This document shows positions 36,701 through 44,656 of a stretch of DNA of 64,000 nt, one piece after another. Numbering within the stretch: position 1 is the first letter of the stretch; every line of letters begins with the position of its first letter. The DNA is from Polaribacter sp. SA4-10. GTDB lineage: Bacteria > Bacteroidota > Bacteroidia > Flavobacteriales > Flavobacteriaceae. Made by a program: the position numbers and the translations under genes. A model generated the notes under the pieces. The model saw nothing but the letters and a program-made list of their open reading frames with translations, did not search any database and had not been told where the DNA came from. The DNA is taken from contig NZ_CP019331.1 in NCBI RefSeq assembly GCF_002163835.1, positions 2,579,001-2,643,000 of the forward strand, written 5' to 3'.

Positions 36701-36925
36701 GGAATTCCATTAAAACAAGCAGCAATTGAAGCGGGTGCAGTTAGAACTACACCAATTTTATTAACTGCAGGTACCGTTGTAATTGGAGCATTTGTAATTC
36801 TATTTGATCCAATTTTTCAAGGATTAGCAATTTCTTTAATGGGTGGTACAATTGTTTCAACGGTATTAACTTTATTGGTTGTGCCATTGGTCTATTATAT
36901 GATAGAGAAGAAAAATTATAAATAA
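33731..36925 (+). CDS. RND efflux transporter permease
   Basis: 1064 residues. TM1 (about 14-35) is followed by porter domains (FVGYPGASPTEVESRVVKPL) and TM4 with VTGIVVDDSIIIAENMHRHF (two adjacent Asp of the proton relay, near 418). The second half repeats it with IALAGIMVRNSVLLIDFINL; here the second relay position is Arg-Asn rather than Asp. It is an HAE/HME-like pump with unknown substrate. Membership of a Crp/Fnr-type regulon and linkage to a PII-like protein and a DUF2892 protein suggest export of a metal or stress metabolite. Confidence 0.88.
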   Translation: MKEGLAGKIAKVFIGSKLTILLMIVFMVVGVYSSFLIPREEEPQIDVPIADIFVGYPGASPTEVESRVVKPLEKLISNIKGVEYVYSTSMKEKAMVIVQFYVGEDIERSFVKLYNEINKHMDQMPKGVTFPLVKTRAIDDVPMLGLTLWSENYNDYQLSQMAEELETEIKKVNDVSITHKIGGRNRQLRVVLDKDKLAASGLDFLSVSEMIKANNTQLSAGSFDKNDTEFLVNTGNFLASAKDVENLVVGVQQNQPIYLKQIATIIDGPEVPQKYVSLGFGQASGKSQTYKSEYPAVTISVAKRKGADAMKIAEVILDRVAHLRTTLIPDDVHVEVTRNYGETASHKVSELLLHLIGSIFAVTLVVMLAMGWRGGLVVFLSVPITFALTLLSYYMLDYTLNRITLFALVFVTGIVVDDSIIIAENMHRHFKMKRLPFKQAALYAINEVGNPTILATFTVIASVLPMAFVSGLMGPYMAPMPIGASIAMILSLFVALTITPYLGYIFLREKDKKGAAQKPEKPLEETLIYKIYNKFERPLLENKTRRWAFLGGTFIVLMATMVLFFTKSVAVKMLPFDNKNEFQVVIDMPEGTTLERTAVVTQEIAQYLSTRPEVMNYQNYIGTSAPITFNGLVRHYDLRGGSNMADIQVNLIDKGERDIQSHGIAKLLRPEIQKIAAKYNANVKLVEVPPGPPVMSTIVAEVYGPDYSEQMKIANQVQGILKNTADVVDVDWMVENDQIEYQFVINKEKAMLYGVAPQQIAYTMNMALSNSAITNLYDENAVNQVGLVLSLAEKEKSTISDISQLKVKSKLGNMVPIADLVEIKETIAAKSIYRKNQKRVVYVVADMAGELESPAYAILGMEEKLKEIKLPEGYKLNEMYLGQPDFEDDYTVKWDGEWQITLEVFRDLGIAFLGAIILIYILIVGWFQNFKAPIVMMVAIPLSLIGIILGHWIMGAFFTATSFIGMIALAGIMVRNSVLLIDFINLRLADGIPLKQAAIEAGAVRTTPILLTAGTVVIGAFVILFDPIFQGLAISLMGGTIVSTVLTLLVVPLVYYMIEKKNYK

Positions 36926-36926
36926 T

Positions 36927-36948
36927 TATCGACTGCGCTCGAACGGAC
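36927..36948. repeat. Fragment of a dispersed flavobacterial repeat
   Basis: The segment TCGACTGCGCTCGAACGGAC, two bases after the pump stop codon, is the kind of short GC-richer repeat found scattered between flavobacterial genes. It stands out from the AT-rich neighbourhood. Confidence 0.45.
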
Positions 36949-36964
36949 ATTAAAATAAAAAATT

Positions 36965-37270
36965 ATGAAATTAGTATTAGTTACAGCAGTAGAAGAGTTT
37001 CAGAAAGAGGTTTTGAAAATCTTCAAAAAAGCAAATATTGAAAACTTTAGCAGTTCAGATATTGATGGGTATAAAAATGTACCTTCATTATTAATGGCTT
37101 CTAATTGGTTTTCTGCCGGAAAAGGAGGGAACGAATCTATTATGTTTTTCTCATTTACTAGTAAGGAAAAAATTGATGATTTATTCAATATAATTAAAGA
37201 ATTCAATAATAATTTGGAAACAAATAATCCGATTAAAGCGATTGTTGTTCCTGTAGAAAGATTTATATAA
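36965..37270 (+). CDS. Small PII-like protein next to RND pump
   Basis: 101 residues, no signal peptide. The pattern MKLVLVTAVEEFQKEVLKIF with a C-terminal NPIKAIVVPVERFI strand resembles ferredoxin-fold PII-like proteins (such as DUF3240) that are encoded beside metal RND pumps. A middle loop reads ASNWFSAGKGGNESIMFFSF, where PII proteins carry the T-loop. It lies 39 bp after the pump gene. Role not established; a metal- or nucleotide-sensing partner of the pump is the best guess. Confidence 0.55.
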   Translation: MKLVLVTAVEEFQKEVLKIFKKANIENFSSSDIDGYKNVPSLLMASNWFSAGKGGNESIMFFSFTSKEKIDDLFNIIKEFNNNLETNNPIKAIVVPVERFI

Positions 37271-37288
37271 ATTTAAAAATTAGTAAAA

Positions 37289-37474
37289 ATGTTAAATAAA
37301 TATTTTAGAGTTTTAGTAGGTGCGTTTATTTTATTAAGTGTTGTATTAACAGTATATGTGAATGAAAATTGGATGTGGTTTACTGTATTTATTGGTTTAA
37401 ATATGATTCAATCTGCATTTACAAAATGGTGTTTATTGGAAACTATTTTAATAAAATTAGGAGTTAAAAAGTAA
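37289..37474 (+). CDS. DUF2892-family small membrane protein
   Basis: 61 residues, two transmembrane helices (about 7-24 and 28-45). GLNMIQSAFTKWCLLETILI is the signature of the DUF2892/YgaP-type membrane domain, with CLLETIL near the end. It follows the PII-like gene by 18 bp and closes the efflux operon. Such proteins often go with rhodanese or redox proteins. Confidence 0.8.
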   Translation: MLNKYFRVLVGAFILLSVVLTVYVNENWMWFTVFIGLNMIQSAFTKWCLLETILIKLGVKK

Positions 37475-37506
37475 TTTTTTATAGATAAGATTTTAAATTA
37501 AAACAG

Positions 37507-37550
37507 CACCCAGACTACAAAATATACTTTGTAGCCTGGGGGTTTTTTTT
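37507..37550 (+). terminator. Rho-independent terminator closing the second efflux operon
   Basis: CACCCAGACTACAAA pairs with TTTGTAGCCTGGGGG (one mismatch) across a short loop, followed by a run of eight T. Located 32 bp after the DUF2892 stop. Confidence 0.88.
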
Positions 37551-37582
37551 ATAATATGATGCCTTAAATAAACCTACCTTAA

Positions 37583-37625
37583 TGATAATTGTCATTTTAC
37601 AATTCCTTTAAGAATATTAAATTTG
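37583..37625 (+). promoter_or_regulatory. Crp/Fnr-type site plus -7 box for universal stress gene
   Basis: TGAT-AATT-GTCA (37583-37594) is centred 29.5 bp before TAAATTTG (37618-37625), a perfect TAnnTTTG. The gene starts at 37655. Confidence 0.72.
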
Positions 37626-37654
37626 AGCTATTAATGTAATAAAATTGTGATAAG

Positions 37655-38500
37655 ATGAAAAAAATATTACACGCAACTGATTATTCAGTAAATGCAATTT
37701 CTGCATTAAAATATGCGATTAGTTTAAGTAAAAAATTAAATACGAGTTTGTTTGTAATTCATGTTTTTGATTTTCCTACAATTTTTGATAAAGAACTAAA
37801 AGAACCCTATACCAATCTTGAAGAAAAGACTTACATAACGCAACAAAATAAATTGATTAAATTTTGTAATAAACATTATGAAGGTGATTTAGATGCGCTA
37901 GATATCTGTTTTGAAGCTATTGAAAATAAGTCTATTGTAAATGGAATTATTAAAAAAGCAAAAAAACTAGAGGCAGATTTGATAATTACAGGTACAAAAA
38001 GTGAAAAGATGTTTAAAGAACTTCTTTTAGGAAACACGTCAAAACAACTTATAGAAAAAGCACCTTGCCCTGTATTAACAATACCAAAAGAGCACAATAT
38101 AAAAAGTATTAATACAATTGTTTACGCATCAGATTTTGAAGAGAATGATATTTGTGCAATTTACGATTTAGTAAATATTGCCAAGTCTTATGATGCTAAC
38201 ATAAAAATAGTTCATATTTCTTCAGATCATGACAAAGAAGTAGAAAAGAAAACAGCTTGGTTTTTAGAGTTGTTAAAAGAAAAAATTAAATACAATAAGA
38301 TTGATACTGATATAATTTACTCTAATACTATTTTTAGTACTTTAAAAAAGTATTTAGCGGATGAAAATGCGGATATGGTAACAATGTTGGAACGAAACTC
38401 AAAAGGTATTATGAAAACGCTTTTTCATGTAGATTTAGTAAAAAAAATGGAGACCTCAAGTACTATTCCTTTAATGAGTTTTAATGAAAATTGGTTATAA
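37655..38500 (+). CDS. Tandem universal stress protein
   Basis: 281 residues with two UspA domains. The first (1-145) has the nucleotide-binding pattern DLIITGTKSEKMFKELLLGN followed by PCPVLTIP. The second (148-281) is degenerate (MVTMLERNSKGIMKTLFHVD), so it may not bind ATP. Tandem Usp proteins are typical of hypoxia or stationary-phase regulons. The promoter carries a regulon-type palindrome. Confidence 0.87.
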   Translation: MKKILHATDYSVNAISALKYAISLSKKLNTSLFVIHVFDFPTIFDKELKEPYTNLEEKTYITQQNKLIKFCNKHYEGDLDALDICFEAIENKSIVNGIIKKAKKLEADLIITGTKSEKMFKELLLGNTSKQLIEKAPCPVLTIPKEHNIKSINTIVYASDFEENDICAIYDLVNIAKSYDANIKIVHISSDHDKEVEKKTAWFLELLKEKIKYNKIDTDIIYSNTIFSTLKKYLADENADMVTMLERNSKGIMKTLFHVDLVKKMETSSTIPLMSFNENWL

Positions 38501-38524
38501 TAAGATTGTTTGAAACCAAAAAAA

Positions 38525-39238
38525 ATGAAAGATATTTTAACAGGCTTATTGGTATTATTATCATTAACTGTTTTTTCGCAACAAACATCTTGGGAAAAAT
38601 GGGAATTGGAATCTAAAACAGACATTAGATTACTACCAAAATATGGTAATGTGGAAAAAACTAAAAAGCAAAAAGAGGCTGATAAAATATTGATAGAAAC
38701 TATGCTTAAACATGATTCCTCTCTTAAAAAAGCGTCTAATCGTTTCATAAATTTAGGTTTTCAATTTTTATATAAAAATGATATAAAAACGGCAATGTAC
38801 AGATTTAATCAAGCCTACGTGCTTGACTCAACCAATACAGATATTTACTGGGGATTTGGCGCAATCTATATGTCTTTAGGACAATACGAAAAAGCAAAAG
38901 AACAGTATGAAGAAGGACTTAAAATCACCCCTGATAACACACGTATTTTGACTGATTATGGTACTTATTTTATGTGGCAACACGCTGCTTTAATACCAAC
39001 AGATAAAGAAAAGGCAATGATTAAATTGGATTCTGCCATGACGTATATGTCTAAATCTTATAACCTCGATGCGTCTTACCAACAAACAACATTTAAGCTA
39101 TCAATACTATATTTGACTAAAGGTGATTGTAATAATGCTTGGAAGTATTATGATGAATGTAAATCATTAGGAGGTCAAATTATTATAGAGGCATATACAA
39201 AAGATTTACAAAGGGAATGTAAACGAAAAAAGAAATAA
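38525..39238 (+). CDS. Exported TPR-repeat protein
   Basis: About 237 residues. The open frame begins at a TTG at 38510, but the ATG at 38525 places a normal signal peptide (ILTGLLVLLSLTVFSQ) at the N-terminus. TPR-like helices occur at about 80-145 (AMYRFNQAYVLDSTNTDIYW, GAIYMSLGQYEKAKEQYEEG). It lies 24 bp after the universal stress gene and is probably co-transcribed. The partner is unknown. Confidence 0.75.
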   Translation: MKDILTGLLVLLSLTVFSQQTSWEKWELESKTDIRLLPKYGNVEKTKKQKEADKILIETMLKHDSSLKKASNRFINLGFQFLYKNDIKTAMYRFNQAYVLDSTNTDIYWGFGAIYMSLGQYEKAKEQYEEGLKITPDNTRILTDYGTYFMWQHAALIPTDKEKAMIKLDSAMTYMSKSYNLDASYQQTTFKLSILYLTKGDCNNAWKYYDECKSLGGQIIIEAYTKDLQRECKRKKK

Positions 39239-39637
39239 AACGCCACACAACAAAGTACTGTGGTAAAAAAAATAATTATACACAACAATGATGTTTCATT
39301 AGTATTAGGAGTTTATCTTTTTACCATTAGAGCTGCTCATTCAGTACTTTTCTTAACGATTATTTTAGTTCTAATATTTTTTCTTTTTAGTGCTGGTGTG
39401 CATGGATTTTTTTGGTTTTTTTATTAGTGATATTAATATTTTTTTAGATTTTTGTTTGCTTCATAATTACCCTCAATTAATTTTTCTTTTAAAGCAGTTA
39501 AGTTGTCTTTTTTCAGAAAAACTTCCAACACAATTAACCTTCCTTATTTTACCTGTTTTCAATATAAATTCATAATTTTTTTCACAATAAAATTGCTGTT
39601 CTATAAAACTTATTTTTTGCAATCTGCTGATTATTAA
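39239..39637. other. Intergenic region, weak ORFs only
   Basis: About 400 bp. A GTG-started plus frame (39260-39427, 55 residues, hydrophobic middle SVLFLTIILVLIFFLF) could encode a small membrane peptide, but has no good ribosome-binding site. Minus-strand frames around 39440-39640 (for example one containing LKKDNLTALKEKLIEGNYEA) look like a frameshifted remnant. Neither is strong enough to call a gene. Confidence 0.35.
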
Positions 39638-39680
39638 TGATAAATGTCATTTCAAATGCAGTTTTAGATATGTAATTTTA
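39638..39680 (+). promoter_or_regulatory. Crp/Fnr-type site plus -7 box for hydrolase-phosphoribosyltransferase operon
   Basis: TGAT-AAAT-GTCA (39638-39649) is centred 29.5 bp before TAATTTTA (39673-39680), a one-mismatch -7 box. The hydrolase starts at 39697. Confidence 0.65.
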
Positions 39681-39696
39681 TCATAAAATCTTAGAG

Positions 39697-40347
39697 ATGA
39701 AACTGATTGAAGCAACCCAAAAAGTAGAAATTGATTTAGGTGATGTCAGGCTTAAAGGAATTTTAACAATTCCTGAAAACGTAAGAGGAATTGTAGTTTT
39801 TTCTCATGGAAGTGGAAGCAGTCATTTGAGTCCAAGAAATAATTTTGTTGCCAACTTACTTAATGAAAAAAGATTTGCAACATTACTTTTCGATTTGTTA
39901 ACTGAAAGAGAAGATTCTCTTTATGAAAAGAGATTTGATATTGTTTTATTAACTAAAAGATTAATTAAAGTTACCCAATGGCTTAAAAATAATTATTCAA
40001 CTTCATCAATTAATGATATTGGGTATTTTGGAGCAAGTACAGGAAGTGCATCCGCCTTAAAAGCTGCAGTATTTTTTGGGAATTCAATAAAGGCTGTTGT
40101 TTCAAGAGGCGGAAGAACAGATCTTGCAGGTAACGATTTAAGTAAGATAAAATCGCCTACACTTTTTATAGTTGGGGGTTTGGATGCTGTTGTAATTGAA
40201 CTAAATCGTATGGCATACAATAAATTAAAATGTGAAAAGCAACTTGAAATTGTTCAAGAAGCATCACATCTATTTGAAGAATATGGAAAACTAGAAGAAG
40301 TAACGAAACTAACAATAGATTGGTTTAGTAAATATTTAAAGAATTAA
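39697..40347 (+). CDS. Alpha/beta hydrolase, dienelactone-hydrolase-like
   Basis: 216 residues with a complete catalytic set. An oxyanion HGSGSS motif (about 36-41) is followed by nucleophile GASTGSA (about 112-118, Ser), acid in VGGLDAVV (about 160) and base in ASHLFEE (about 190). No signal peptide. It is followed 4 bp later by a phosphoribosyltransferase gene. Hydrolase-phosphoribosyltransferase pairs or fusions recur in bacterial hypoxia regulons (for example Mycobacterium). Substrate unknown. Confidence 0.85.
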   Translation: MKLIEATQKVEIDLGDVRLKGILTIPENVRGIVVFSHGSGSSHLSPRNNFVANLLNEKRFATLLFDLLTEREDSLYEKRFDIVLLTKRLIKVTQWLKNNYSTSSINDIGYFGASTGSASALKAAVFFGNSIKAVVSRGGRTDLAGNDLSKIKSPTLFIVGGLDAVVIELNRMAYNKLKCEKQLEIVQEASHLFEEYGKLEEVTKLTIDWFSKYLKN

Positions 40348-40351
40348 AAAG

Positions 40352-40999
40352 ATGTTTAGAGATAGAATTGAGGCTGCAGAATTACTTGTAAAAAAATTAA
40401 TTCATTTAAAAGATAAAAATGTTGTTGTTTTAGCCATTCCTAGAGGAGGTCTTCCTTTAGGTTATGTAATTTCAAAAGAGTTAAATGTACCTTTAGATAT
40501 TGTTTTAACAAAGAAAATTGGACATCCTACTAACAAAGAATATGCAATAGGTGCTGTAAGTTTAAAAAATTCTGTTTTAGGTTATGGTTCTGAAAGTGTT
40601 TCAGAAGAATATCTTATTAGCGAAATAGATAGCGTTCGAGAAACTTTAAAAAAGAGACTTCAAAAATTTTATACAAATGTTTCTCCTCAAAACCTTAAAG
40701 GCAAAACTGTAATTATTGTTGATGACGGTATTGCTACAGGTAATACTATTTTGGTTACAATAGAATTAGTTCAAAATGAAAATCCTGCTAAAATAATTGT
40801 TGCAGTTCCAGTTGCTCCACCATCAGCAATTCAAAAACTAAAACGTTCTCCTTATTTAGATGAAGTTATTTGTCTTGAACAACCGTATGATTTTAATGCG
40901 GTAGGAAATTATTATGACGATTTTAATGAAGTTAGTGATAATGAGGCAATTTATTTGTTAGAAGAAGCCAATAGTACCTTAAAAAAAATGCTGCAATAA
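40352..40999 (+). CDS. Phosphoribosyltransferase-family protein
   Basis: 215 residues with the type I PRT fold. The PRPP-binding loop is VIIVDDGIATGNTI (about 124-137) and the N-terminal AIPRGGLPLGYVIS is the loop typical of this stress-linked branch. The purine or pyrimidine partner is not clear; this branch may not be a classical salvage enzyme. It is co-transcribed with the hydrolase and ends at a bidirectional terminator. Confidence 0.85.
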   Translation: MFRDRIEAAELLVKKLIHLKDKNVVVLAIPRGGLPLGYVISKELNVPLDIVLTKKIGHPTNKEYAIGAVSLKNSVLGYGSESVSEEYLISEIDSVRETLKKRLQKFYTNVSPQNLKGKTVIIVDDGIATGNTILVTIELVQNENPAKIIVAVPVAPPSAIQKLKRSPYLDEVICLEQPYDFNAVGNYYDDFNEVSDNEAIYLLEEANSTLKKMLQ

Positions 41000-41008
41000 G
41001 CACAAAAA

Positions 41009-41036
41009 AAAGGGAATCAATTTTAATTGATTCCCT
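41009..41036. terminator. Bidirectional terminator between convergent genes
   Basis: GGGAATCAATT (41011-41021) pairs with AATTGATTCCC (41024-41034), flanked by an A-run on the left and TT on the right. It serves the phosphoribosyltransferase gene and the large minus-strand gene. Confidence 0.8.
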
Positions 41037-41067
41037 TATAGTATTCTAAAATTAGCTTCTTTTATAT

Positions 41068-44000
41068 TTACTTTCTAGATAAAGGGTCTAATCCAATAGT
41101 TCCATTTAAATTCTCTAAATAATTTTCAGAATTTACTTCTTTATAAAATTGTTTTAAACTTTCTAAACGACCATTAATATCCATTTCTAAAACTAAAGTA
41201 TTGTTTCTTGGGTTTGAAATAAAATCTTCTAAATATTTTATTTGTTTTCCATAAAAGGCAATATCTTTCTGTTGTTTTAGAGCTAATCTTTCTTTGTACC
41301 AATCGCTATTAACAACATAGTCTCTATTAAATAGTTTACGTAATTCAGAATCACTAATATCTTTTCCTTCGTAATTACCATAAGCCATAATGTTTAATAG
41401 TACTTTTAAAGGCGGAATTGCAGCTTTTATACTACCATCTTCAAAATAGTTTAATGCAACTTTTTGTTGCGCTTCAGTAATGTTTTTAATACCATCTACA
41501 TAATCGCTTAAGCCTTGTAATTCTGGTTTTAACATTCTGTCACTAAAAACAGCAGTAGGCTCATCAAAAATTCTATTCATACATCTGTAAGAGAACTTTT
41601 TAGTAATTCTATAGCCTAACCTACTGGCTAAAATAGTTTCTCCTTCGAATTCAAAATCTTCTATTTTTTCTAAAGAACCATTTGCAATTAAAGCTTTTGG
41701 ATCTCTATCAACTGGCTCTAATCTTGCCCAAATTTCAGGAATTAATAAACTTACATCATGGTCAATTTTATTTTCTGCACCAATATAACCAGCTGCAGTG
41801 CTAAAACCATTAGATTCAGTTAAAATATGTGATAACAACGCATTGTTTAAATCGGTTGTTGGCGTTAGCATATTAAATGGTGCTTTTGTTAAAGCTCCTT
41901 CAGAACCTGCACCTGTTGTTGATGGTGATTTACCTGTTAAACTACAAATGAAATCCATAAACAATTCTGGAGCTTCTTGGTAATGAATAGGGTTATAAAC
42001 AGCCAAAGGTCTAATGCCATTAGCTTTGTCTACAGGATTATTTCTTCTTCCTGGTAAAACCGCATTTACAACGTGATTTAAAGGATCGTTTAATTCCATT
42101 TTTCTTACTAAACGAATACCTAAATTAGCTAAATAAGTATCTTCAGTTTCAGTAATAACTTTATTAGGCTCTAAATAACGAGGGTTTTTTGTAGGTTCCC
42201 CATTTACAATTCTTGTATGCGAAGGCACAACAAAAAATTCTTCTTCTTTATCACTTTTTACAATGCTTTCAATAAAATCTTTTACGGGTTGCGTGTATTT
42301 GTCAAAGTTGATAGTGTCTTCATATAAAACAATAGCATCTTCTTTTTTAAGTAACTCATAGTTTGTTAAAAATCTTCCGTCAGAAATTAAATCTAATTCA
42401 GCACCTTTGTCATACCCTCTTACAACAGCTTCATCAGGTCTTTGAAACAAGTGAGCTTCACAATTGGTAAGAATTTTCAAACTTTTATTTGAAAACTCAG
42501 GGTTTAAGTTTTTTAATCTATTTCTAGGTATTGTTATAGAAGCAGTAATATCATCTTCAGTTTGTATTTTTTCACAAGGAGAAAAGTCTGAACGTAATTT
42601 ATTCAACATCCAATTTCCTTTTTCGTTGAATCCAACACGAACATAACTACCAACAACAGGCGTGTTATTATGTAAAAGTCCGGTACCTTTTTTTCCGTTG
42701 ATAATTTCTACAGACATATACTCTTTCCAGTTTAACTCACCGTGAGCTTGTCTGTATAAACGTTTTACAAATAAGACTAAAGAACGAATATGAACAGGAA
42801 TTCCATCTAAAAATGAATTAAATTCATCTGAATTATGTTCAGAAGGAATTAATAATTTCACGGCAGAACTTAAGGATCTTTTTTCACTTAAAAACGATCT
42901 TGATAGTGGTCTCTTCGGATCTTTAATTTTCCAACGATTAGAGTAAACATATTCTATAATTTCATCTGCCTTTTTGAAATCTTCATCTATATTCTGAATG
43001 TTAAAATTACTATATGTAATCGCATTTTGCATCGATTTAGAAATTTCAGATTTTCCACCACCAGAAACGGTACACGGTTTATGACAGAAAACTCCTTCTG
43101 CAAACGTATCTACAATTCTCCATAAATCTATCGATTTATGTTTTTCTAATTTGAATTTATTACCTGTTGGGTGCACATACGTTTTAAAAGGAGACAACGT
43201 TAATTTTTGCTCTTTACTATGGTGCATCCAAGTAATACTATTTGTATTGATGTTTACATATGCAAACTCTGGAATATAAATAATATTTGGGTATTTTTTA
43301 TCTATAGCGTAGTTTTCTGGTTTTACATCAATTGTATTCCCTAAAAGTTGCTTTACACCTTCAAAAGTATGCTGAAAATTATGGAATTCAGAATAGTCTC
43401 TACCATCTAAAGTATCACCCATAACTCTTCTTGCAAATGCAATTGCACCACCAGCATGTTCTTCTTCTACTAAACCAAATAAGTTAGCAGAATAGCTAAT
43501 TTGAGTTTTAATTTCTTTTTTAGAATACCCATAATAATTATCTGCAATTAAAGTAATCACAACACCGCGGTCATCTCTACACGTTATTTTAAATGCTCCA
43601 CCATTGTTATAAAGATCATTTTCATCTTTCCAACACATTCCGTCTTTTTTCTGACGTTCTGTAGCATCATCAAAATGAGGTAAACCAAGATCTTTCTTTT
43701 TTAAGTCTTTTAATTGGGGAGCTAAAATGATGCACCCCGTATGACCTGTCCAATGTTCTGTGTCTAAAGCAGCATCATTTTGTGCCAAGTTAGGATCTCC
43801 TGCATTTCCAAAAATAGATTCAACAAAATCTAAATTACTTACTAAATTTCCAGGAACAAAAAATCGGACTTCTAAAGATTTTTCTGAGATAACACCTTTT
43901 ACTTCTGGGCATACTATTGGTCTCATTAATGTAGAAACCATTACTTTGGCTTGTTCTTCTTGATTTGAAGTAAATGGTAACGTTTTTAAATCATCAGAAG

Positions 44001-44514
44001 GATTAAAAGCTGCACTTAAAAGATTTGCAAATACTATTTTTGGTACTTCAAATTTATCTAATGGAACTGGTAAAGGACCTTCAACAATATGAAAAGTACC
44101 TTTTGTAGTTCTTTTATCGTTTAAAGGATTGTTTAAAATTCCTTGTTTTACTCTGTTTGTTGTAACTAAATCACTTTTAAAAGTATCACCATCTGGTGGT
44201 AAACTAACTTCTCTAGCTTGTCCTTTTTTAGATAGAATTAATGTGTTGTTAGGCAAAACCAAAGATTTATTTATTAAAACATCTTTTAGATAATCATCTA
44301 TAAAATCTTGAATTCTTGTATCTACAGGAGAATGATGATTAGATAATAATCTTGATTTTGCCTGAAGACTTCTTATAAGTCCTGTTGTTAATTCTTCAAA
44401 CTTAGGATCTAAAAATTTGTCAGCACTTTCTGGTTTGTCTTTAAAAGTTGGCTGCCCTAATGAAGCTAATTGTAAGTTAATAAATTGAACAGTGTCTTTT
44501 CTTGATTCTTGCAT
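41068..44514 (-). CDS. Probable pyrophosphate-type PEP carboxykinase
   Basis: 1148 residues, cytoplasmic, no signal peptide or membrane segment. Length and overall look fit the PPi-dependent PEP carboxykinases of Propionibacterium and Entamoeba (about 1130-1150 residues), which are much larger than ATP or GTP enzymes. A P-loop-like CTVSGGGKSEISKS lies near 487-500. Other conserved-looking blocks are EHWTGHTGCIILAPQL, VEEEHAGGAIAFARRVMGD and KSPSTTGAGSEGALTKAPFN. The enzyme family interconverts oxaloacetate plus PPi with PEP, CO2 and phosphate. Upstream lies a Crp/Fnr-type promoter, so it may serve CO2-fixing fermentation at low oxygen. I cannot confirm the family without a search. Confidence 0.6.
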   Translation of the reverse strand: MQESRKDTVQFINLQLASLGQPTFKDKPESADKFLDPKFEELTTGLIRSLQAKSRLLSNHHSPVDTRIQDFIDDYLKDVLINKSLVLPNNTLILSKKGQAREVSLPPDGDTFKSDLVTTNRVKQGILNNPLNDKRTTKGTFHIVEGPLPVPLDKFEVPKIVFANLLSAAFNPSDDLKTLPFTSNQEEQAKVMVSTLMRPIVCPEVKGVISEKSLEVRFFVPGNLVSNLDFVESIFGNAGDPNLAQNDAALDTEHWTGHTGCIILAPQLKDLKKKDLGLPHFDDATERQKKDGMCWKDENDLYNNGGAFKITCRDDRGVVITLIADNYYGYSKKEIKTQISYSANLFGLVEEEHAGGAIAFARRVMGDTLDGRDYSEFHNFQHTFEGVKQLLGNTIDVKPENYAIDKKYPNIIYIPEFAYVNINTNSITWMHHSKEQKLTLSPFKTYVHPTGNKFKLEKHKSIDLWRIVDTFAEGVFCHKPCTVSGGGKSEISKSMQNAITYSNFNIQNIDEDFKKADEIIEYVYSNRWKIKDPKRPLSRSFLSEKRSLSSAVKLLIPSEHNSDEFNSFLDGIPVHIRSLVLFVKRLYRQAHGELNWKEYMSVEIINGKKGTGLLHNNTPVVGSYVRVGFNEKGNWMLNKLRSDFSPCEKIQTEDDITASITIPRNRLKNLNPEFSNKSLKILTNCEAHLFQRPDEAVVRGYDKGAELDLISDGRFLTNYELLKKEDAIVLYEDTINFDKYTQPVKDFIESIVKSDKEEEFFVVPSHTRIVNGEPTKNPRYLEPNKVITETEDTYLANLGIRLVRKMELNDPLNHVVNAVLPGRRNNPVDKANGIRPLAVYNPIHYQEAPELFMDFICSLTGKSPSTTGAGSEGALTKAPFNMLTPTTDLNNALLSHILTESNGFSTAAGYIGAENKIDHDVSLLIPEIWARLEPVDRDPKALIANGSLEKIEDFEFEGETILASRLGYRITKKFSYRCMNRIFDEPTAVFSDRMLKPELQGLSDYVDGIKNITEAQQKVALNYFEDGSIKAAIPPLKVLLNIMAYGNYEGKDISDSELRKLFNRDYVVNSDWYKERLALKQQKDIAFYGKQIKYLEDFISNPRNNTLVLEMDINGRLESLKQFYKEVNSENYLENLNGTIGLDPLSRK

Positions 44515-44548
44515 AGTGTTTAGATGTTGTTAGTATAGTTTTCTAAGA

Positions 44549-44591
44549 CAAAATTAAAACAAGAGTAAAGTGAAAAGACTGACGAATGTCA
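44549..44591 (-). promoter_or_regulatory. Crp/Fnr-type site plus -7 box for the large minus-strand gene
   Basis: TGAC-GAAT-GTCA (44580-44591) is centred 29.5 bp before the first T of TAATTTTG read on the minus strand (44556-44549). The ATG is at 44514. Position relative to the expected start of transcription is about -42. Confidence 0.72.
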
Positions 44592-44656
44592 TGTTCTCCA
44601 ACATAATTTACGAATACGATTGAGTATTGTATTGAAAAAAGACAAAATAAAAGGTT

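Noticed and set aside
39390..39575. 61-codon plus-strand ORF in the gap before the hydrolase
   Set aside because: Composition is mostly Phe, Leu and Cys from T-rich DNA, the start is weak, and nothing supports it as a gene.
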